Shown here: positions 45,958-53,200 of the stretch, one piece after another | How positions within the stretch are numbered: the first letter of the stretch is position 1 | How the letters are laid out: each line of letters opens with the position of its first letter | NCBI GenBank assembly: GCA_012845835.1 | Contig: JABAKD010000002.1 | Coordinates: forward strand, 19,978,129 to 20,042,128 | Length of the DNA stretch: 64,000 nucleotides | Source of the DNA: Undaria pinnatifida | Lineage: Eukaryota; Sar; Phaeophyceae; Laminariales; Alariaceae | Direction of reading: 5' to 3' | Program-made: the position numbers and the translations under genes | Notes under the pieces: model-generated | Database searches by the model: none | Told to the model about the DNA's origin: nothing | What the model saw: the letters and a program-made list of their open reading frames with translations, nothing else

Positions 45958-46030
45958 ATGACACCCGGATTCGAACCAGCGAAGGCCAGGATTATAAACG
46001 GACAGTCTATCTACTAGACCACAATGTCAC
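45958..46030 (-). repeat. tRNA-like repeat t2 (73 nt), Ile(UAU)-like loop
   Basis: The acceptor halves GTGACAT and GTGTCAT can pair along all seven positions. The D-arm is GTCTAGTAGATAGAC and the T-loop is GGTTCGAATCC (B-box-like). The other copies show an anticodon loop of CTTATAA, suggesting UAU; this one has TTTATAA. The anticodon stem pairs poorly. It is followed on its own strand by an A-rich tail, so I read it as tRNA-derived SINE material, not a working tRNA gene. Confidence 0.65.
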
Positions 46031-46084
46031 AGCAGCAGCAGGGGTATCTACCAGTACTATTCTTTCATGTGCAACTATTATTAC

Positions 46085-46547
46085 TATTAATGAAAATATT
46101 TCAAGGACGTCAGCCGTGAGTTCGACGAATTTCGGGTCAATACTCATCTTTGCAAGCTGCGTTGTTGGTACTTCTTGTAATATACTGTGTGGGTGAGTTT
46201 TTTCGTAATGGGAGGGGTCATACTGTTATAAAAAATACTTCAAGGACGTCAGCCGTGAGTTCGACGAATTCCAGGTCAATACTTATCTTTGCAAGCTGCG
46301 TTGTTGGTACTTGTAATATACTACTCGGAGTATATGAGTGAGTTTATTAGGAGGGGTCGTATTTCTTGTTCACTATTATAATGGTAAGTGTTGGTATTTT
46401 TACTTGAGGTGGGGAATTTTGAGCTAGATCTAACATACATCTACTTTATAAATTCATTACTACTGTAGTTTCCACTATACTTCTCCATCATATGTATGGT
46501 ACCAGGTAGGCGGTATATTTTGTTTTTTCTTCCCCCCGGCTCGGGAG
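46085..46547 (-). repeat. right copy of an inverted pair
   Basis: Complementary to 44130-44703 in mirrored order. The terminal block AAGGACGTCAGCCGTGAG...CATCTTTGCAAGCTGCG is itself duplicated in tandem (46085-46165 and 46225-46305). The block with TGAGGTGGGGAATTTTGAGC and TGTAGTTTCCACTATAC (46365-46547) follows. Confidence 0.85.
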
Positions 46548-46785
46548 GAGTACGAATACAGAATATTACTCCGGACTATTAGTTATCTTTTATGTTACTC
46601 TTAATACAGCATTCGAGAATGAAAGTCGGCTACTCCCTCCCAAAAAAATATTGTTTATTAGCGAAACATAGATGTACCGCGCAGCATGCAAAGTTGAGTT
46701 TCAACTATTCAATCGTTCGTACTCACAGTTGACGTTTGTCAATTTTATATATCGTTTTTTTTCAAGAGGATCATTTTTTTTCCCC

Positions 46786-46858
46786 GAAGACACCTGGATT
46801 CAACCAACGAAAACCACTCTTATGAGCGGACAGTCTATCTACTAGACCACAAAGTCAC
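46786..46858 (-). repeat. tRNA-like repeat t3
   Basis: A third minus-strand copy of the tRNA-like sequence (GTGACTTTGTGGTCTAGTAG, CCGCTCATAAG). It is more diverged in the T-arm (GTTGAATCC) and is followed on its strand by an A-rich stretch. Confidence 0.7.
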
Positions 46859-46920
46859 ACTGCTATCTTTTTTTTTCACAAATAAATATCGATTTTTCAT
46901 GAGGATCATTTTTTAATCGA

Positions 46921-46975
46921 CGACACCCGGATTCGAACCAGCGAAGACCACCAGGATTATAAGCGGACGGTCTAT
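46921..46975 (-). repeat. tRNA-like repeat t4, truncated by TRIM T7
   Basis: Carries TGGTTCGAATCCGGGTG and ATAGACCGTCCGCTTATAAT on the minus strand. It stops at TCTAT exactly where TRIM T7 begins (46976). Confidence 0.72.
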
Positions 46976-47217
46976 TGTTATGAGGCTTAGTTTGGGTAAG
47001 CTATCGGTTAACCTTTGCAAGTGGTCAAACGGACTAATACCCCACTAAAGTCCTTAACAAATGGCGTCGTCGACAGACCATGGGTTTTTGGGTCGTGGGT
47101 TCGATTCCCACCATCCACAATAATAAAGTTTTCAGATTTTCCCCATGTCGAACTTGAAAAATACTCTCCCTGGTATCCCCAGGAAATGAAACGGCTTGGA
47201 TACTGACAGAGGTCCGC
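46976..47217 (+). mobile_element. TRIM copy T7, 5' part
   Basis: The LTR runs 46976-47059 (TGTTATGAGGC to CTTAACA). The primer-binding site TGGCGTCGTCGACAGACC starts at 47062, followed by the T-arm GTGGGTTCGATTCCCAC and the internal part. It is cut at 47217, where the CAA tail of a minus-strand LINE begins. Confidence 0.88.
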
Positions 47218-48855
47218 CGTTGTTGTTGTTGTTGTTGTTGTTGTTCTCCCATTAACTCGCATAATCAAGTCCGTGGTCACAGGACAGGCTCCAGTCACTC
47301 TGGAGCTGAGGAATACCCCAGGGAAAAACACACACAACCCAAGGTGGTACACGCATATATCACAGCTGACGCAATTCATGCCTCCACCAGAAACATATAA
47401 AAGTGAAATCGGGAGTCAGTCTACGATGTGCCAGGTCCAGGCCGGTTCATACGTCTCACTACTCACGCCTGGAGAAACCAAATATTCCGATTGCCACCCA
47501 AGTAAGACTACCACGTATATATTACACGTAGTATCTATCACTACGCATACGCACGACAGGCATAAGTCGATTGGAGAAAAAGAAACAAAGAAAAGAAAAG
47601 AAGATAAAGGAAAGGAAAGAAAAGAGAAGAAAAAACGAAACAAGACGAAAAAGTCAAGCAAAGAGAAGAAAAAGACGAGAAAAGCAAGAAAAAACAAGAC
47701 AAGAAAGCAAGGAAAGAAGAAGAGAAAAAAAGAAAAAAGAAATAGAAAAAGAAAAGAAAGAAAAATGTCATACTATCAGACCCTAGGAACTGGCTGAGGA
47801 TGGCATTGGGCTAACAGAGGGTATCACGTCCATCATCAATGGCACCTGGGAGAGAACGCAACATGGGGAAGAAGTCAGGGCGGTCTTATGCTATCTTGTG
47901 ACGGCCATTAGAAATCCCACAACTTTCAATACGATGATGGCCAAACCCAGACTTCAGTCTCTTGGGCATGACGCTCCCCCTTCCGCCCCTCCCCCCTTCC
48001 TCCCTTTCCCCCTCCCCTCTCCCCCCCTCCCCCCTCCCCCCTCCCCCCCTACCCCCCTCCCCCCCTCCCCCAGTCCCCTCCCCGCCCCCCCCCCCTTCCC
48101 CCTCCCCCCGGCCGCTTAGAGATGCCAACGGTGGATGACGCTGCCGCAGCCTTTGCGCGTCGCTCTGCAGCTTTGCGTCTCTCCGTTTCATGCCAATTCC
48201 GCATGAACAACTCGGCTCCCTCCTCTACTCTTCGAAACCATCTGCCAGCCTTCTGAGCAGCCTTTCGCCACCCCTCGAATTTCACTCCAAAAACCGACAT
48301 ATCCTCCTTCAGATGATCCATCCAGTCTTTCTCTTGCCCCCCTGAGTAGCCTTTACCCCCAACAAACTCCCCAAACATCACCCTCTGTGGCAGACGCTCC
48401 TCCCCCATGCGTGCCACGAATCCCGAAAGCAAAATCCTCCGTTTGCGCACTATCACCTCAACGCTCTCGGAATCTGTCTGGGCAAGCGCGTCGGCGTACG
48501 ATAGAGTGTGGTCGTCGCGCTTCCGTTTCCGCCATCCAAGGCATCGGAGGAGCATGGAGCGGTGAACCCGTCGTAGCCTGTCATAGTCAGGCTTCTTCGG
48601 GCTCCACGTCATGCAACCGTACAGCAGTGTCTCGACCACCTCAGCTTTCAGCAACCGCACCTTCAACCGTAAACGCACACCCGGGCGATCATAGATTTCC
48701 ATCTTGTACCGCTGGAAGCACGCCCAGGCCCTCTGAAGACGCCGCGTTATTTCAGTGCCAAGGTTTCTGTCTGCGGTGATAGCCCCGCCCAAGTATACAA
48801 ACTGGATTGTTTGTTTGTAAACCTGGCCGGCTGCATTTATAGTATACGCACCTGT
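47218..48855 (-). mobile_element. 5'-truncated LINE with (CAA)n tail
   Basis: A minus-strand non-LTR retrotransposon. It retains the end of the reverse-transcriptase ORF (48855-48049) and a 3' region of about 830 bp rich in A/G on the plus strand. That region ends in GAGTTAATGGGAGAACAACAA at 47218-47245. Shorter copies of the same 3' end lie at 49376-49785 and 60590-61012. 5' truncation near 48855 is typical of LINE insertion. Confidence 0.85.
48049..48855 (-). CDS. LINE reverse-transcriptase ORF, C-terminal part
   Basis: An open frame entering from the truncated 5' side, with no true start. Recognisable LINE features are INAAGQVYKQTIQFVYLGGA, then EITRRLQRAWACF, VRLLKAEVVETLLYGCMTWS, LRRVHRSMLLRCLGWRKRKR and RKRRILLSGFVARMGEERLP. 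These match the thumb-side and post-RT block (YLGG, LLYG.E.W, R.LG, RR....GH..R) common in LINE families of the RTE/Jockey/I type. The palm motifs, including the catalytic YADD, lie upstream and are lost. The frame then runs into a Gly/Arg low-complexity tail encoded by G-rich DNA and stops at 48049. It is non-functional by itself. Confidence 0.82.
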   Translation of the reverse strand, partial: TGAYTINAAGQVYKQTIQFVYLGGAITADRNLGTEITRRLQRAWACFQRYKMEIYDRPGVRLRLKVRLLKAEVVETLLYGCMTWSPKKPDYDRLRRVHRSMLLRCLGWRKRKRDDHTLSYADALAQTDSESVEVIVRKRRILLSGFVARMGEERLPQRVMFGEFVGGKGYSGGQEKDWMDHLKEDMSVFGVKFEGWRKAAQKAGRWFRRVEEGAELFMRNWHETERRKAAERRAKAAAASSTVGISKRPGGGGRGGGRGGDWGRGGGG

Positions 48856-48859
48856 ACAC

Positions 48860-49067
48860 CAGGTTTGTACATACTAGGTACTACGCTGTTGGATCACAAT
48901 GCACGCCCAGCTCAGATAAGTCCGGCCACATATCTAGCCCAGCAGCGCAGCGTAGCGCGGTGCGGAGCCGTGCGGTGCGACGCCGTGCCCTTCGCTGCGG
49001 TGCTGTGTCGTTCTGCGCTGTGTGCTTTCTTTCGAACATAGAGCGGTATACCGAGTATAATAGGTTT
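48860..49067 (+). repeat. diverged copy of the 3.8-kb-region repeat
   Basis: It has the same leader (GGTTTGTACATAC, GCACGCCCAGCTCAGAT, TAGCCCAGCAGCGCAGCGTA) and unit start (CCGTGCCCTTCGCTGCGGTG; GAGCGGTATACCGAGTATAA) as 3720-3930. The TATATATA core reads ACATATCT here. It is followed directly by a TRIM. Confidence 0.8.
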
Positions 49068-49375
49068 TGTTATAAGGCTTTGTTTGGGTAAGCTATCGGT
49101 TAACCTTTTGCAAGTGGTCAAACGGACTAATACCCCACTAATTCCCTTAACAAATGGCGTCGTCGACAGACCATGTTTTTTTTGGGTCGTGGGTTCAAAT
49201 CCCACATCCACATAATGAACTTTTTCAGACTTTCCCCATGTCGAACTTGAAAAATACTCTCCCCGGTATACCCAGGAAATGAAACGGCTTGGATATTGAC
49301 AGGTCCGCCCGTTTATCCGGCCGACCTGCTATCCCGCCGTTTCAGGGGGGAAAGTGTTATAAGGCTTAGTTTGGG

Positions 49376-49785
49376 TTGTTGTTGTTGTTGTTGTTGTTGT
49401 TCTCACATTAACTCGCATAATCAAGTCCGTGGTCACAGGACAGGCTCCAGTCACTCTGGAGCTGAGGAATACCCCAGGGAAAACACACACACAACCCAAG
49501 GTGGTACACGCATATATCACAGCTGACGCAATTCATGCCTCCACCAGACACATATAAAAGTGAAATCGGGAGTCAGTCTACGATGTACCAGGTCCAGGCC
49601 GGTGCATACGTCTCACTACTCACGCCTGGAGAAACCAAATATTCCGATTGCCACGCAAGGAAGACTACCACGAATATATTACACGTAGTATCTATCACTA
49701 CGCATACGCACGACAGGCATAAGTCAATTGGAGAAAAGGAAACAAAGAAAAGAAAAGAAGATAAAGAAAAGGAAAGAAAAGAGAA
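49376..49785 (-). mobile_element. LINE 3'-end copy in a TRIM LTR, TTGGG duplication
   Basis: A minus-strand copy, highly similar to 47218-47640. It has a (CAA)n tail, GAGTTAATGTGAGAA, GTCCGTGGTCACAGGACAGG on the plus strand, and an AAAGAAAAG tract at the truncated 5' end. TTGGG is repeated on both sides (49371-49375 and 49786-49790), consistent with a short target duplication. Confidence 0.85.
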
Positions 49786-49799
49786 TTGGGTAAGCTATC

Positions 49800-50290
49800 T
49801 GTAATAGAGTGTCGGTATAGCGGGCAATAGATTCGGTAAGATAGTCCGCAGAGTTACGGTCTATTGGCCACAAGAAGATTCCCTTAGAACGGAATATTCT
49901 TAGTGAAGCGGATAACCCGTAGAGAATAGCTAGCTTATACCACAAGAACGTTCTCGGTAATGGAACGTCCTCCTCTGGACAAGATAGGTAGAAGTAAGCG
50001 CGTTAAGCGCTCTTGGGAATATAGCACACCTAGGAGAACGTTCCTTGTACGTTCCATAGGTAAAGGTCCAGAAGAGAGCACAGCAGCAATGCTGGAGGGT
50101 GAAGCGAACTCTGTGAGCCTCACCCCACCCCCATGCTCTCACTCCTTCCCCTTTCCTGTCTCCTTCGAGCTTCTCATAGCTCAACGCCAGTAATAAGAAA
50201 CCATCAAAGAAGAACCGGTGCTGTCTCCAAGCGAAGCTGATACCCCTGCGTCCCTTCCCTCCCAACATCCGGCACCACGACTCCTTCACA
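49800..50290 (+). repeat. 5' LTR
   Basis: Starts TGTAATAGAGTGTCGG and ends GACTCCTTCACA, a TG...CA boundary. It should contain the promoter; GGGAATATAGCACACC is the only TATA-like site noticed. A 77-codon ORF from an ATG at 49960 lies entirely inside and is probably fortuitous. Confidence 0.95.
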
Positions 50291-53200
50291 ATCTGGCGTC
50301 GTCGGCACGACGGCGCAACCAACCTATACCCCGCTACTACCGCGCCGACGATACCAGAACATGGACCGTGCCTTACAAGCGGCATCCTAACTGTCGACGA
50401 CGCGTCGTTCACGACCGAAGTATTAGTCCACAGCGGCCCTACCGCCGCCAAACGCTGCAAACTCGTGGCGCTGCTCGACACAGGCTCCCCCCAGTCGTTC
50501 ATCACCACCGCCGCCGTGGAACAACTGAAGGCGTCCCGGTCAGCAACGGATGAGTGTGAGCGACAGAACTCACCTCGTTCATGGGGAGGTTTCGGAACCT
50601 CGACTCCCCTCTCCACCTCCGTTTCTATCCGCTTAAGCATCCAGTTTAAGCACCACCAAACCCCCACCTCCGCCCTGGCAGTATGGGCTTGCGTCGTTCC
50701 TGCAGGAACTATGCAGCATCCCATCCTCTTGGGGCGAGATAGCTGGATGCGCTTCGAGCGACGCTCGTATACCACGCTCCCGCGACAGCCCCAGCTGCCA
50801 CACCAGCCCCCCCAACCGACCCTGGGCGAACTTTCCCTGCACCACCACGACACCAACAGGGCCTCCGCCTTCATTCCCGACGACCGATACACCGACGACG
50901 TCTACCACCTCCGGTTCGCCGGCACGAAAGTTATTTCGCTTTCCTCCTCGCCGAAGCTCATCAAGGTCAACCTCGTGCGCCAGTCAGGCGCCCCGGCGTT
51001 TACCGGGCAGTACATGGTCAACATGCTCCCCCGCGAGGACCTTCTCACCGACAAGGAAATTTTCGTCTCCGACGGACACCAGACTATCCCATTGTCAGGA
51101 TCAACCGATCTCGAACCGGGCGACCTCCTCGGAACCTCCCTCTCCCCGCTGGTGCAAGTACCACTAGCCACCCTTGGGCACCCTTCTTTGGACCCCCCAG
51201 CCCCTCCACCTACGCCAGGCGTACATGCCCTACACGACAACATCCCTGTGGCCAGCGAGAACCCCCCACCAGCCAATCCCCACGACCCACCGACAGCCCC
51301 GTGCCCACAGCTCCTTGCACGCCTCGACACCGATCAACGAACTAGCTTCCTCAACCTCTGGGACCGTCTGCCGCCGCATCTGCGCGACATCATCTTCGAC
51401 CTCCACGATTCCGGATGGTCCCCATCGGTGATCGACAGCCTGGGAGATGTCCTCTGCGAATTTCCGGACGTCTTCTCCACCTCCAAGACCGACTTCGGCT
51501 CGTGCTCATTGATGCCGTTCAATATCACCGTACCTCCGGACAGCGAACCAGTTACCTCCCGCCCGTACAGGATCAACCCCATCCTTGCCAAAAAGGCCGA
51601 CGCCGTCCTCGACCAGTACCTGGCCGCCGGCTTGATTCAGCATTCGACCTCACCTTACTCCAGCCCCATGGTCGCCATCCCGAAGAAGGACGGCGGTGTC
51701 CGCATCACCATCAACTATAAGAAACTGAACGCCATCAGCTCCCTCGGACAGCTTCCCATCCCCCGCGTTGACGAGGTCCTCGATTCTTTAGGAAAAGGGC
51801 GCATCTTCTCCCTCTTCGACTTGGTCTCCTCGTTCCACCAAATCACCATCGACAAGGATACCATCCCTTTGACGGCGTTTTGCACGCCAGACCGGCTCTT
51901 CGAGTGGCTTGTGATGCCGCAAGGCAGCAGTGCCTCCCCCGGTTGGTTCGTTAAGGTTATTAACGAGGTCATCAAAGGCTTGGAACGCGTCGCCGCGTAC
52001 CTCGACGACATCATCGTCTTCGACCCCGACCCCACCGACCACGTCGCCAACATCCGAGCCCTTTTTGGTCGCCTCCGTAAGCACCGCCTCAAACTTTCTC
52101 CCTCCAAGGCCAAAATTGGCGCCACAACCGCCGACTTCCTGGGGCACACCATCTCCGCTGGCGGCTACAGCCCCAACTCCGAAAAGGTCGCCGCTCTCAC
52201 CAAAATGCCCATGCCCACCGACAAGAAACAGGTGCGGTCACTCCTCGGAGGTATCAACTACTACGGCAAGTTCCTACCAAACCTTCCCAGACGCCTTCGC
52301 CCCATCAACGCTCTACTCAAGCAGGGCGCCACCTTCGACTTCACCCCCGCCATGGAAGCCACCATCCGCGCCATCCTCCACGAACTTACCGAGCCATCGA
52401 TCCTCGTCTACCCCGACTGGGACGCCGTCGCCGACGACTCCCGCCCTTTCCGCCTCTACTGCGACGCTAGCATCGACGGCTTTGGAGCGACTCTCGAGCA
52501 GGAACAACTTGACGGCTCCGTCCGCCCGATAATCTACATCAGCCGCGCCACTCTGGACTCCGAACGTTCATGGACACCCCTCGACCTCGAGGCCGGCAGC
52601 ATCGTTTGGGCGATCAAGCGACTACGCGGGCATCTGTGGTCCACCCGTTTCGAAATTTATTCGGACCACAAGGCGCTCGAAAACATCGCCAAGGTTGGTG
52701 AGCACAACGCTCGCGTCCGGCGCTGGCTCGAGTTCCTTTCGGCTTACAACTACACACTGAAGTACCGCAAAGGTACGGCCAACGGCAACGCCGACTTCCT
52801 TTCACGCCTACCACAACCAGCCACCGACGCCGACCGCACCGGACGCAACCGCCTCACTGGCCCGGACACTGTTGGCATCTACCTCATCCGCCCCTGCGGC
52901 TTCGCGCCGAACGAGCCGCCTACACCGGGTATCGGCTTGGGTGGGCTCGTGTCCCCCCCTTCAAGACCCATTCCAACAATCCAGCCTCTTCCCTTCACCG
53001 CCGACGACTATACCGACTTCCGCCTACTGGGACCACGCATGGAGCACCACGGCATCCCCAACAACTTCGTCGGGCCTATTTCGACCCGCGACTCCACCGC
53101 CAGGCCGCTCGTCAGCTCCGAGAATGCCGCCGTGAACACCGGCGCTCCTCCTGGTTCGGCTTCCAGGCCACCCGTCGTCTCCCCGCTGTCCACCATTGGC

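Noticed and set aside
46976..47217. The TRIM as an ordinary tRNA-derived SINE
   Set aside because: The tRNA-like T-arm is real, but terminal direct repeats with TG...CA ends, a primer-binding site, a polypurine tract and a 4-bp duplication fit an LTR-type element better.
49960..50193. 77-codon ORF inside both gypsy LTRs
   Set aside because: Identical in both LTRs simply because the LTRs are; no motif, and it stops well before pol. Kept only as a remark.
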